DNA from: JACVRU01 sp040902725
GTDB lineage: Bacteria; Actinomycetota; Thermoleophilia; Gaiellales; Gaiellaceae
Reading direction: 5' to 3'
DNA: 23,478 nucleotides
Assembly: GCA_040902725.1 (NCBI GenBank)
Contig: JBBDWU010000033.1
Span: forward strand, 1-23,478
Shown here: one piece after another, positions 16,194 to 23,478 of the stretch
Position numbering within the stretch: the stretch's first letter is position 1
Layout of the letters: the number at the start of each line of letters is the position of its first letter
Notes under the pieces: generated by a model
The model's database searches: none
What the model was told of the DNA's origin: nothing
The model's input: only the letters and a program-made list of their open reading frames with translations
Program-made: the position numbers and the translations under genes

Positions 16194-17348
16194 CTACATT
16201 TGCAGGTAGCGGTCGACGAGATTGTGCTCCTGGAGGCGCCGGAGCCCCTCGCGGATCTCGCGGGCGCGCGCGGGGCCTACGCCCTCCACCGCCTCCAGCT
16301 CGCGCTGGGAGGCGCGGACGATCGCCTCGAGCCCGCTCATGTCGACCACGACCTTGCGGATGATCTGGTCGGAGAGGCGCGGGATGTGCGAGAGGACGCG
16401 ATAGCCGCGGGGGACGACCGCGTGATCGGAGGGATCGACGTTGGCGCGGTAGCCGAGCAGCTCGGCGAGCGTCCCGAGCTCGAGCAGGGAGTTGTACGGA
16501 AGCGACGCGAGCCCGAGGACGACCTGCTCCGCCTCGCGCTCCTCGCCGCGCGCCTGGTAGTCGAGCACGACGTTGTACTTCTCGTACGGCACCTCGGCGA
16601 TGAGCTCCTCGAGCTGCATGCGGATCAGCCGTCCCTCCGTGCCCAGCTCGATGCAGTCGCGGTCGATCTCCTCGGCCATCCGGGTCGTTAACTCGGCCCG
16701 CTGGAGGACGATCAGGACGTCCTCGAGCACGACCGCGTTCTGGAACTCGAGCGCGGTCAGCCGCGTCAGCACCTGGTCGAAGCGCTGGACGTAGGTGTCG
16801 AGCGTGCCGAGCGCCTGGTTCGTCTTGGCGAGCACGTCCGCGATCGACTCGAGCTGGTACCGGGCGTCGCCGACGAAGATCGTCACCGTCTCGCGCTGCT
16901 GCGAGATCGAGACGACCATCGCGCCCGTCTGCTTGGCGACGCGCTCGGCCGTGCGGTGCCGCGTGCCCGTCTCGTTGGACGGGATGTCCGGATCGGGCAT
17001 CAGCTGGACGTTCGCGTAGGCGAGCCGGCTCAGGTCCTCGGTGACGATGATCGCCCCGTCCATCTTGGCCAGCTCGTAGAGGAGCTGGGGCGTGAAGGGC
17101 TGGTCGAGCCGGATCCCGCCCGAGTAGAGGAACGACAGCGCCTCCGGGTCGCCGAAGACCATCAGCGCGCCCTCTTTCGAGCGGATGATGTCGTCGATTC
17201 CCTGGCGCAGGTCGGTGCCGGGGGCGACGCGTTCGATCGCCTCGAGGAGCTTGGCGTCGCGGCGGGGATCGTCTTCGGAGGGCGTGCGCGTGAAGCCGAG
17301 GTCGACGGCCCTACCGTCCCGTCTGAGCCTGCTCCCTTTCGTCGCCAC
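16194..17348 (-). CDS. disA: Diadenylate cyclase DisA (c-di-AMP synthase, DNA integrity scanning)
   Basis: 384 residues from GTG 17348, preceded by GGATGGGAATCG; the frame is open to ATG 17408, but that would overlap radA by 98 bp and adds unconserved sequence. The DAC domain has ELAKMDGAIIV (near 95; DGA motif) and SNETGTRHRTAERVAKQTGA (near 125-145; RHR motif), which are the catalytic marks. The middle is the helical spine, and the C-terminus is the helix-hairpin-helix DNA-binding domain (LEAVEGVGPARAREIREGLRRLQE). It condenses two ATP to cyclic di-AMP and slows on branched DNA. It overlaps radA by 38 bp; RadA is known in other bacteria to restrain DisA activity. Confidence 0.95.
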   Translation of the reverse strand: MATKGSRLRRDGRAVDLGFTRTPSEDDPRRDAKLLEAIERVAPGTDLRQGIDDIIRSKEGALMVFGDPEALSFLYSGGIRLDQPFTPQLLYELAKMDGAIIVTEDLSRLAYANVQLMPDPDIPSNETGTRHRTAERVAKQTGAMVVSISQQRETVTIFVGDARYQLESIADVLAKTNQALGTLDTYVQRFDQVLTRLTALEFQNAVVLEDVLIVLQRAELTTRMAEEIDRDCIELGTEGRLIRMQLEELIAEVPYEKYNVVLDYQARGEEREAEQVVLGLASLPYNSLLELGTLAELLGYRANVDPSDHAVVPRGYRVLSHIPRLSDQIIRKVVVDMSGLEAIVRASQRELEAVEGVGPARAREIREGLRRLQEHNLVDRYLQM

Positions 17349-18666
17349 CGATTCCCATCCTGATTGCCCGCCTGAGCGTTTCTGCCTGCTCCACGCGAAG
17401 TTTGCCATGCCCCGGAGTCCCGGCCGGGGCGATCACGGCCGCGAGCCCGAGCTTGGCGCACTCCTCGAGCCGCCGCTCGGCCTGCGTGGCGGGCCGGAGG
17501 CGGCCGGTGAGGCCGATCTCGCCGAACGCGGCGGTCCGCTCGCGGGCGGCGGCGCCCTTCGCGGCCGAGGCGATGGCGAGAGCGATCGCAAGGTCGGCGC
17601 CGGGCTCGTCGATGCGGACGCCACCGGCGACGTTGACGAAGACGTCGGCGCTGCCGAGGGAGATTCCGGCGTGGCGGGAGAGAACGGCGACGATCATGGC
17701 GAGGCGCTTCGGATCGACGCCGGTGGCGACGCGCCGCGGCATCGCGAGATCGGTGGGCGCGACGAGCGACTGCACCTCGAGCAGGATCGGGCGCGTCCCC
17801 TCGAGCGCGCACGCGACCGCGGCTCCCACCTCCCCGGCCTCGCTTCGGCCGAAGATCTCGGACGGGTCGGGGACGCCGACCAGCCCCGCCCCGGTCATCT
17901 CGAACACCCCCAGCTCATTGGTCGAGCCGAAGCGGTTCTTGGTCGCGCGGAGGATGCGGTGCGCGTGGTAGCGGTCGCCCTCGAACTGGAGCACGCAGTC
18001 CACGAGATGCTCGAGCACCCGCGGGCCGGCGACGGCGCCGTCCTTCGTCACGTGGCCGACGAGGATCGTGGCGACGCCGGACTCCTTGGCCACCCGCAGC
18101 AGCCGCGCGGCGGCCTCGCGCACCTGGGCGACCGACCCGGGCGCCGAGCCGAGCTCGGCCGAGTACAAGGTCTGGACGGAGTCGATCACGCACACGTCCG
18201 GCCGCTCGCGCTCGAGTGTGGCGCAGACGGTCTCGAGCTCGGTCTCCGCGAGGACTTCGACCTGCCCGGCACCGCCGAGCCGCTCGGCGCGCAGCTTCAC
18301 CTGCGCGGTGGACTCCTCGCCGGTGACGAGCAGCGCGCGCCGGTCCTTCGAGATCGCGGCGAGCGCCGTCAGCAGCAGTGTCGACTTACCCACGCCCGGC
18401 TCGCCGCCGACGAGCACGAGCGAGGCGGGAACGAGCCCGCCGCCGAGCACTCGGTCGAGCTCGGGGACGCCGGTGGAGATACGGTCGGCCTCGGCCGCCT
18501 CGACCTCGACGAGGCGCAGCAGCGGCTTCGGCGCAGCCGCCTGGGCACCGGGCGGCGCCTCCTCGATCAGCGTCCCGAACGATCCGCAGGCCGGACACTT
18601 GCCGAACCACCGGCCGGCCGAGTAGCCGCACTCGGTGCACGCGTAGTTGATCGCCGCCTTCGCCAC
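17311..18666 (-). CDS. radA: DNA repair protein RadA (Sms)
   Basis: 451 residues from GTG 18666; a TTG one codon upstream is the alternative. The N-terminal C4 zinc finger is CTECGYSAGRWFGKCPAC. The RecA-like ATPase has Walker A GGEPGVGKST (about 85-95), VTGEESTAQVKLRAERLG, Walker B-like VCVIDSVQTLY, and the RadA-specific KNRFGSTNELGVFEM (about 242-256). The C-terminal Lon-like domain holds GVDPKRLAMIVAVLSRH and GEIGLTGRLRPATQAERRL. RadA is a branch-migration helicase in recombination. It is first in the radA-disA run, and its -10 TAGGAT ends 6 bp before the GTG, so the mRNA may be leaderless. Confidence 0.96.
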   Translation of the reverse strand: MAKAAINYACTECGYSAGRWFGKCPACGSFGTLIEEAPPGAQAAAPKPLLRLVEVEAAEADRISTGVPELDRVLGGGLVPASLVLVGGEPGVGKSTLLLTALAAISKDRRALLVTGEESTAQVKLRAERLGGAGQVEVLAETELETVCATLERERPDVCVIDSVQTLYSAELGSAPGSVAQVREAAARLLRVAKESGVATILVGHVTKDGAVAGPRVLEHLVDCVLQFEGDRYHAHRILRATKNRFGSTNELGVFEMTGAGLVGVPDPSEIFGRSEAGEVGAAVACALEGTRPILLEVQSLVAPTDLAMPRRVATGVDPKRLAMIVAVLSRHAGISLGSADVFVNVAGGVRIDEPGADLAIALAIASAAKGAAARERTAAFGEIGLTGRLRPATQAERRLEECAKLGLAAVIAPAGTPGHGKLRVEQAETLRRAIRMGIGGDEREQAQTGR

Positions 18667-18731
18667 CAAGCCATCCTAGGCCGGGGACCTGACGCCGCTC
18701 TGTGCCGAATCCGTGTAGAAACGCGCGCGTG
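18666..18731. promoter_or_regulatory. radA/lldD divergent region with short-spaced -10 boxes
   Basis: Only 62 bp separate the divergent start codons. On minus, TAGGAT (18678-18673) lies 6 bp before GTG 18666. On plus, TAGAAA (18716-18721) lies 7 bp before GTG 18729. Neither has a Shine-Dalgarno or a recognisable -35. This spacing is the usual one for leaderless actinobacterial transcripts. Confidence 0.45.
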
Positions 18732-19781
18732 GAGCCCGTCAACGTCTCGGAGTACGAGCGGCTGGCGGAGGAGCGGCTCGAGCCGGGCGTCTTCGGCTAC
18801 TACGCGGGCGGCGCGGGCGACGAGTGGACGCTGGCGGAGAACGTCGCCGCCTTCCGGCGCTGGGTGCTGCGGCCGCGCGTGCTCGTCGACGTCGGCTCCG
18901 TGACGACCGTCGCGACCGTGCTCGGGACCGAGGTCTCGATGCCGATCCTGGTCGCCCCCACCGCCTTCCACCGGCTCGCCCATCCCGACGGCGAGCTCGC
19001 GACCGCCCGGGCGGCAGCGGCGGCCGGCACGATCATGTGCCTCTCGACGCTCGCCACCGCGGGGCCGGCCGACGTGGCGGAGGCGGCGCCGGACGCGCCG
19101 CGCTGGTACCAGCTCTACTGGCACCCCGACCGCGCGGTCACGCAGTCGATCGTCGAGGAGGCGGCCGCGGCCGGCTTCCAGGCGATCGTGCTGACGGTCG
19201 ACCTGCCCGTCCTCGGCAACCGCGAGCGCGACCTGCGGACGGGGTTCACGCTGCCGGACGACCTCGTCCCCGCGTTCGCTCGAAGCTCTGACGTTCCGGG
19301 CTCGGAGGTCCTGGGCTGGAAGGTCGACCCCACGATCACCTGGCGCGACCTCGAGTGGCTGCGCTCGCTGAGCGACCTGCCGCTGCTCGTCAAGGGCGTG
19401 CTCACGGCCGAGGATGCGCTGCTGGCGGTCGAGGCCGGGTGCGCAGGCATCGTCGTCTCGAACCACGGCGGCCGGCAGCTCGACGGCGTACCGGCGTCGC
19501 TCGACGCCCTGCCGGAAGTGGTCGAGGCGGTTGCGGGCCGCTGTGAGGTGCTGGTGGACGGCGGTATCCGGCGCGGCACCGACGTCGCCAAGGCGCTCGC
19601 CCTCGGCGCGCAGGCAGTGCTGGTGGGCCGCCCGGTCCTTTGGGGGCTCGCACACGACGGCCAGGCGGGCGTCGAGCGCGTCCTCTCGCTGCTGCGCGCC
19701 GAGCTCGAGCTGACGCTGGCGCTGCTCGGCTGCCCCTCGCCCGCGGACCTCACGCGGGCGCACGTCGGGCGCGCGGCCTAG
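18729..19781 (+). CDS. FMN-dependent 2-hydroxy-acid oxidase/dehydrogenase (lactate oxidase-like)
   Basis: 350 residues from GTG 18729; an upstream GTG at 18702 adds nine unconserved residues. TIM-barrel family of glycolate/lactate oxidases and LldD. Seen: VFGYYAGGAGDEWTL near the start (the substrate Tyr-Tyr region), LVAPTAFHRLAHPDGE, YQLYWHPDR, LTVDLPVLGNRERDLR, the catalytic base in VVSNHGGRQLDG, and VDGGIRRGTDVAKALALGAQAVLVGRP for FMN phosphate. It oxidises an L-2-hydroxy acid to the 2-keto acid, passing electrons to oxygen or a quinone; which one cannot be told. It has no Firmicutes counterpart in this gene order and looks inserted between radA and the clpC end. Confidence 0.93.
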   Translation: MEPVNVSEYERLAEERLEPGVFGYYAGGAGDEWTLAENVAAFRRWVLRPRVLVDVGSVTTVATVLGTEVSMPILVAPTAFHRLAHPDGELATARAAAAAGTIMCLSTLATAGPADVAEAAPDAPRWYQLYWHPDRAVTQSIVEEAAAAGFQAIVLTVDLPVLGNRERDLRTGFTLPDDLVPAFARSSDVPGSEVLGWKVDPTITWRDLEWLRSLSDLPLLVKGVLTAEDALLAVEAGCAGIVVSNHGGRQLDGVPASLDALPEVVEAVAGRCEVLVDGGIRRGTDVAKALALGAQAVLVGRPVLWGLAHDGQAGVERVLSLLRAELELTLALLGCPSPADLTRAHVGRAA

Positions 19782-19790
19782 ACTGAGCGC
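19779..19790 (+). promoter_or_regulatory. Putative tatA -10 box overlapping the upstream stop
   Basis: TAGACT (19779-19784) includes the stop codon of the oxidase gene and ends 6 bp before the tatA ATG at 19791. No Shine-Dalgarno sequence is visible. The spacing fits a leaderless transcript as at radA, though read-through from the upstream gene is equally possible. Confidence 0.35.
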
Positions 19791-19976
19791 ATGCCGCTCG
19801 GCCTCAGCGCGTGGGAGATCGTGATCGTGCTGCTCGTCGTGATACTGCTCTTCGGCTCGTCGCAGCTGCCGAAGCTCGGGCGTCAGCTCGGCCGAGGCGT
19901 CAGGGATGCGGGCCGCGAGGTCGCGGAGGTCAAGAAGGCCTTCAAGGCCGAAGACGAGAAGGGAAACGAAACCTAG
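19791..19976 (+). CDS. tatA: Twin-arginine translocase subunit TatA/E
   Basis: 61 residues. A short N-terminus (LSAWEI) leads into one membrane helix (about 8-21, IVIVLLVVILLFGS), then the hinge and conserved FGSSQLPKLGRQLGRGVRDAGREV amphipathic helix, and a charged tail. The F-G-xxx-L-P-x-L pattern is the TatA signature. TatA forms the size-fitting pore of the Tat pathway with TatC (and TatB), which are not in this window. It is close behind the oxidase gene (9 bp). Its stop codon overlaps that of the convergent restriction-modification gene within a CTAG palindrome. Confidence 0.92.
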   Translation: MPLGLSAWEIVIVLLVVILLFGSSQLPKLGRQLGRGVRDAGREVAEVKKAFKAEDEKGNET

Positions 19977-22651
19977 AACGGGTCGTATTCGAGCTCTCCC
20001 GCGCTGATGGCGCGGTTGAGTTCAAGCAGACGGCGGTTCGATTCGGCTGGGTCATGCGCGACGGAGCGCGGCCAGCCGTAGGCGGCGGCCGCCGCCTCGT
20101 CGAGGCGGCGGTGTAGATCGCCGAGGTCCTGCCACGCTCCGTCGTCGACGAGGTTGTAGAGCCTCGTGAGCCCGATGTCCTCGTCGGCACAGATCTCCTG
20201 CCGCCGCTCGATCAAGGTCGCAGCGAGCTCGGCCACCTCGTTTCGGTTCCCAGCCGGCCACGGAAAGGTCTCGAAGGCCGAGGTCGGTGTGTAGCGAATG
20301 TCGACTCGCAAAGTCGACGACTGCGCCCGGGCCCACTCGCCGTGGATGCGCGACGTGAGCACGCCCATCGCGTAGTCGTCCTCGAAGGCGAAGACGTTGG
20401 TCAGGTTGCTCGGGCAGACGACAGCGTCTTGCCAGGTGAAGAGGATCCGCTTTCCCTGCGCGTTCGCCGCGATGTAGCGGGAGAGCCCCGCGATCGCGGA
20501 GCGCATCTCTGGCCGCGGTCGCTCGAACTGCCACCAGAAGGTCCGATTCGGCTCACGGTTCGCTACATCTCGTTGTGGCTTGACCCGCTTACGAACAATC
20601 TGTAGCGCGGCCGGCCACTTCATCGCCTCCTCGAGCGGGATCTTGGCGAAGTCGATGATCCAACGCCTGGGCGCCTGATCCGGATCGTCCGCGATGTCCT
20701 CACCGATCAGGTAGGGGCGAACGATCGACGCGTAGTCGGCGTCGCTCCGCGCGAGGAGCTCCTCGGCCTCGTCCGCGCTGAGAATGAATCCTGCTCCGGC
20801 CGGGATCGGGCCCTGGAAGGCCCGCCCGGCGTTCGCGCCAAGACGGCCAGCCGATGAGACGTCCAGTCCGGCCGGCCGAAGCGCAGGCGTGATCCCGTCC
20901 ACCGGCTCGCCGTCGAGGACGAACTCGGCGATCGGCTCTGTGGGCTGCTTGACCCAGTTGACGATGCTGACGTTCACGACCGCGGCGCCGGGCCAAGGCT
21001 GGCGCGAGACGGCGTTGACGATGACGCCGCCGGTCTCTGCGATCCATTCGAGGCTTGGAACACGATTGCGGTTCTGCGAGATCGAGTTCGTCGCCACGAA
21101 CCCCGCCCCGCCGCCTGCCCGCAGCCGCTCGTGCGCCTTGCGGAACCAGTAGACGGCGTAGTCCTTCAGCCCGATCCCGAAGAGGGCTTTCAGCTCCTCG
21201 GCGTACTGCTCTCCCAGCTCGCTTCGGATCTGCTGGGACCCGTGGTACGGGGGGTTGCCGACGATCGCATCGACCTCGGGCCACGACAAGCGCAGAGCGT
21301 CTCCGGGGCGGATCTGGGAGAGGTCCGCGAGCGGAAGCACCTCGTCCTTGAGCCCCAGCTCGTGGACCGCAAGCGCATGCCCCATCCACAACGTGACGCG
21401 GGCGAGGCGCGCGGCGAACGGCTCGAGCTCGATTCCGTGGACGCTCGCGAGGCGGAACACGGGGGGCCTCGCGACCGCCGGCAGTCCCGCGTCGGCCCGG
21501 AGCTGCCGCTCCCGCTCGACCAAGGCTGCCTCGATCCGCCGCAGCTCCCGGTAGGCGACGTAGAGGAAGTTGCCTGAGCCGCAGGCAGGATCGAGGATGC
21601 GGAATCCGGCCAGCGCGTCGAGCGCGGCCTCCACGTCCGCGAGCGTGTCGCAGGCGGCCAAGCGCCGCCGCCATGGGTCCACGATGGTCGGCCCGACCAC
21701 CTGAAGGATGTTCGCCTCCGATGTGTAGTGCGCGCCGAGCGCCCACTGGCGCTCCCTCCCCAGTGCGCCCTCCAGGAGCGATCCGAAGATCGCCGGCTCG
21801 ACGAGGTTCCAGCGGTATCCGCACGCCTGAGCCAGCAGGGCGACCTCGCTCGGCTCGAGATGGACGACGCCCGGCGCAGCGAAGAGCTGGCCGTCGACGT
21901 ACGGGACGCCGGAATACCTTCCGTGCTCGGGCCGGCCCGAAAGGCTGTTCAGCCAGTGGAAGAGCTGGCCGAGCACGTCGATGCTCGACTCTTCGGGATG
22001 ATTCGCCAGCACCTCGACGAGGCCCGAGAAGACCCGGCCGGGTAGCAATCCGAGATCCTCCGCGAACATGCACCAGACGGCCTGGAGGACGAAGTCGCGG
22101 ACCGCGTCTGGAGTCGTCAAGCGCTCGTTGAGCTGCCCGTAGAGCGTCGTCACGAGCTGGGCGGCCTCGCGAGTGAGCTCCGCCCGGTCCTCGATGAACC
22201 GGGTCTCGAGCCCCCCGAGGAACCCCAGCGCCTCGAGGCGATAGGGCAGCTCGACGAGATCGAACTCGGTCTCGGGCTCGGTGTAGCCGGGCCGCCAGAC
22301 CTGAAAGCGCTGGAACGACGAGATCACGACGTACTCGGCCGGAGCCCGGTCCTGGGATCCCGCCTCGTTCCAGTACTTCAGGGCCTGTCCCTTGTAGTGC
22401 CCGGTGAGCTTCTTCGCCTGATCGGGATGCTTCATCTCGATCAGGCAGACGCCCGGCCACAGGAGGTCGATGAAGCCCGAGGGCACCTTGACCTCGAATT
22501 CGGCGCCCACGTCGGCGGGGTCAGTCCCGTAGCAGGCGAGCAGCTGCAAGAGGAACGTCTGAGCCCCGGACTTCTCGGTCCCGTGCCAAGCGGCCCACTT
22601 CTGGGCGAACTCCGTCAGCCGCCGCTGAATCTCTTCAGCGGGAAGCGGCAT
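19973..22651 (-). CDS. MmeI-like single-chain type II (IIG/IIL) restriction-modification enzyme
   Basis: 892 residues from ATG 22651. The N-terminal nuclease has a PD-ExK-like site, Asp 62, Glu 72, Lys 74 (FID-LLWPGVCL-IEMK), the D-x9-ExK spacing known for MmeI. A helical connector follows, then an adenine methyltransferase with motif I ILDPACGSGNFLY (from 352) and motif IV NPPY (from 466). The last 350 residues are the target-recognition region, ending with the YTPTSAFETFPWP segment common in the family. Such proteins methylate one adenine strand and cut about 20 bases away; the recognition sequence cannot be read here. A single gene carries both activities. It lies between housekeeping genes, and by eye it is less uniformly GC-biased than its neighbours, suggesting horizontal origin. 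Confidence 0.9.
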   Translation of the reverse strand: MPLPAEEIQRRLTEFAQKWAAWHGTEKSGAQTFLLQLLACYGTDPADVGAEFEVKVPSGFIDLLWPGVCLIEMKHPDQAKKLTGHYKGQALKYWNEAGSQDRAPAEYVVISSFQRFQVWRPGYTEPETEFDLVELPYRLEALGFLGGLETRFIEDRAELTREAAQLVTTLYGQLNERLTTPDAVRDFVLQAVWCMFAEDLGLLPGRVFSGLVEVLANHPEESSIDVLGQLFHWLNSLSGRPEHGRYSGVPYVDGQLFAAPGVVHLEPSEVALLAQACGYRWNLVEPAIFGSLLEGALGRERQWALGAHYTSEANILQVVGPTIVDPWRRRLAACDTLADVEAALDALAGFRILDPACGSGNFLYVAYRELRRIEAALVERERQLRADAGLPAVARPPVFRLASVHGIELEPFAARLARVTLWMGHALAVHELGLKDEVLPLADLSQIRPGDALRLSWPEVDAIVGNPPYHGSQQIRSELGEQYAEELKALFGIGLKDYAVYWFRKAHERLRAGGGAGFVATNSISQNRNRVPSLEWIAETGGVIVNAVSRQPWPGAAVVNVSIVNWVKQPTEPIAEFVLDGEPVDGITPALRPAGLDVSSAGRLGANAGRAFQGPIPAGAGFILSADEAEELLARSDADYASIVRPYLIGEDIADDPDQAPRRWIIDFAKIPLEEAMKWPAALQIVRKRVKPQRDVANREPNRTFWWQFERPRPEMRSAIAGLSRYIAANAQGKRILFTWQDAVVCPSNLTNVFAFEDDYAMGVLTSRIHGEWARAQSSTLRVDIRYTPTSAFETFPWPAGNRNEVAELAATLIERRQEICADEDIGLTRLYNLVDDGAWQDLGDLHRRLDEAAAAAYGWPRSVAHDPAESNRRLLELNRAISAGELEYDPF

Positions 22652-22660
22652 CAGGCCGGA

Positions 22661-22879
22661 CTAGAGGGCGAGCTGGGGGTCGGGCACGGCGAAGAACGTC
22701 TCCTGACGCAGGCGGCGCGACAACTCGGAAAGCTCCTCCTGCACGCGTTCGAGGGCCTCCGCGAGATGGTCATCGGCGGAGTCTGCCCGCAGCTCCGCAG
22801 ACGCTCGCTCCGCGCGCCGGCGAGCCTCTTCCAGGTAGAGCATCACCCCGTCGATCTCGATGTAGTGCGCCTCGTTCAT
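22661..22879 (-). CDS. Small helical protein, paralog of the next gene (family not recognised)
   Basis: 72 residues from ATG 22879. The frame is open to 22990, but homology to the neighbour begins exactly at this Met. I do not recognise the family. It starts MNEAHYIEIDGVMLYLEEA, is rich in Glu, Arg and Ala, and looks all-helical, likely a coiled-coil hairpin, with a C-terminal FF-x-x-P-x-x-QL-x-L tail. An ungapped alignment with the protein at 23000-23221 gives 28 identities in 72. No signal peptide or membrane helix. Its stop is 9 bp before the restriction-modification start, so the two may be co-transcribed. No Shine-Dalgarno is clear upstream. Confidence 0.75.
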   Translation of the reverse strand: MNEAHYIEIDGVMLYLEEARRRAERASAELRADSADDHLAEALERVQEELSELSRRLRQETFFAVPDPQLAL

Positions 22880-22999
22880 CGCGTACGCACGAGTCAAGGT
22901 AGAGGCAGCGTCGGACGGAGCGCGGCCACGGCTCATACGCCGAGAGTACGCCGCGAACTCGCGCACCTTCGTGGCGAAAGCGAGTCGCAAGCGTGACGA
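22880..22999 (-). other. 120-bp spacer between the two small paralogs
   Basis: No convincing gene or terminator is seen. An open frame continues upstream of the first paralog through this stretch without conservation. A TTGACT (minus strand, near 22900) lies too close to the ATG to serve as its -35, and TACCTT is a weak -10 candidate. Confidence 0.4.
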
Positions 23000-23221
23000 T
23001 CACGTCAGTCGGAGCTGGCCGGTCGGAATGCCGAAGTACGCCCGCCGCATCAGCCGCAGGTATGCCGAGCTGAGATCTCGCTCCGCGTCCTCGACCGCTT
23101 CGAGCAGATCGGGGTCCGCCCCCTCGCGCTCGAGCGTTTGGGCAACCTGGGCGGCGCGCTGGCACGCCTCCGACATGTAGAGGAGGACGCGATCCAGCTC
23201 TTCGAGGTGGGCGGATTGCAT
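23000..23221 (-). CDS. Small helical protein downstream of clpC (family not recognised)
   Basis: 73 residues from ATG 23221, 24 bp after the clpC stop and on the same strand, so probably in the clpC transcript. I do not recognise the family. It starts MQSAHLEELDRVLLYMSEA and ends with YFGIPTGQLRLT. The pattern M-xx-AH-xx-E-x-D-x-V-x-LY-xx-EA-xx-RA is shared with the paralog, as are L-EA-E, LS and the P-xx-QL-x-L end. Predicted as two helices, no membrane segment. Position suggests a link to ClpC, for example as adaptor or regulator, but nothing in the sequence proves it. Confidence 0.8.
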   Translation of the reverse strand: MQSAHLEELDRVLLYMSEACQRAAQVAQTLEREGADPDLLEAVEDAERDLSSAYLRLMRRAYFGIPTGQLRLT

Positions 23222-23245
23222 CGGCGCGGGTGACCCCGCACCTTA

Positions 23246-23478
23246 CTACTCGTCCTCGGAACCCACTTCGTCGGCCTCGGCCGGCTCCTCCGGCGGGACC
23301 GTGACCTTCTCGGCGGTGAGGTCGGGCGGGACGACGACGATGTCCACTTCCTCGGTGCCGCCCTTGCGGCCCACGAGGATCGTCGAGCCGGGCTCGAGCT
23401 CGCGGCCGAGCACGAAGTCGGCCAGCGGATCCTCGATGAAGCGCTGGATCGCGCGGCGCAGCGGCCGGGCGCCCATCG
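23246..23478 (-). CDS. clpC: ATP-dependent Clp protease ATP-binding subunit ClpC (C-terminal part)
   Basis: About 77 residues are visible; the gene enters from the right edge. GARPLRRAIQRFIEDPLADFVLG is the very conserved end of the second AAA+ module (D2 small domain, sensor 2 GARPLRR). It is followed by the ClpC-type strand segment LEPGSTILVGRKGG and an acidic, Glu-rich tail ending in SEDE. ClpC unfolds substrates for the ClpP protease. The double stop (TAG TAA) is at 23243-23248. In Bacillus clpC is directly followed by radA; here about 4.6 kb of other genes intervene. Confidence 0.93.
   Translation of the reverse strand, partial: MGARPLRRAIQRFIEDPLADFVLGRELEPGSTILVGRKGGTEEVDIVVVPPDLTAEKVTVPPEEPAEADEVGSEDE

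Noticed and set aside
20700..22460. 586-codon open frame on the minus strand inside the restriction-modification gene
   Set aside because: It is a shifted frame of the MmeI-like gene with an Arg/Ala/Gly-rich translation and no domain signature; the main frame has all catalytic motifs.
19973..22651. Assignment as BREX PglX methyltransferase
   Set aside because: The N-terminal D-x9-ExK nuclease site is a MmeI-family feature, and no other BREX gene is present nearby.

Overview
The window is very GC-rich, densely packed DNA with GTG/TTG starts and many stop/start overlaps. CarD, DisA, TatA, a Spo0H-like sigma factor and a Nik1-type poly-HAMP kinase together suggest a deep-branching actinobacterium, most likely class Thermoleophilia (Solirubrobacterales/Gaiellales). 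The lineage is inferred from gene content and order, not from a marker search.

Left part (1-7655, + strand): a four-gene signalling operon. A poly-HAMP hybrid kinase (5' end outside the window) is followed by CheR methyltransferase, a stand-alone CheB methylesterase domain and a REC-PAS-GAF-PAS kinase. The genes are 2 bp apart or overlap by GTGA. A small cold-shock-like protein follows.

Middle and right part (7664-18669, mostly - strand): read in its own direction this is radA-disA-carD-ispD-ispF-[yceI/FMN reductase]-gltX-cysS-rlmB-yacP-sigH-tRNA-Thr. It is close to the classic Bacillus order clpC-radA-disA-ispD-ispF-gltX-cysS-rlmB-yacP-sigH and carries c-di-AMP synthesis, isoprenoid precursor synthesis, two tRNA synthetases, rRNA methylation and a stationary-phase-type sigma factor. 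Two + strand genes, a MarR regulator and a short MutY, interrupt it. MarR is divergent from yceI, and the region between them has face-to-face promoters and three TTGA...CAA dyads. The Firmicutes partners after sigH (rpmG-secE-nusG) are missing; the signalling operon stands there instead.

Right end (18729-23478): between radA and the end of clpC lies accessory DNA. It holds an FMN-dependent 2-hydroxy-acid oxidase and tatA on +, a single-chain MmeI-like restriction-modification enzyme on -, and two tandem paralogous helical proteins of about 72 residues that I cannot assign to a known family, directly downstream of clpC.

Most interesting points: the tandem small proteins behind clpC; a glutamyl-tRNA synthetase lacking its zinc-binding insert; the poly-HAMP kinase/CheR/CheB/kinase operon; the marR-yceI operator array; and the sigH promoter, whose -35 box sits in the centre of a perfect dyad with a near-consensus LexA box upstream. 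No rRNA, CRISPR array, insertion sequence or prophage was seen. No stretch over 300 bases lacks a gene.
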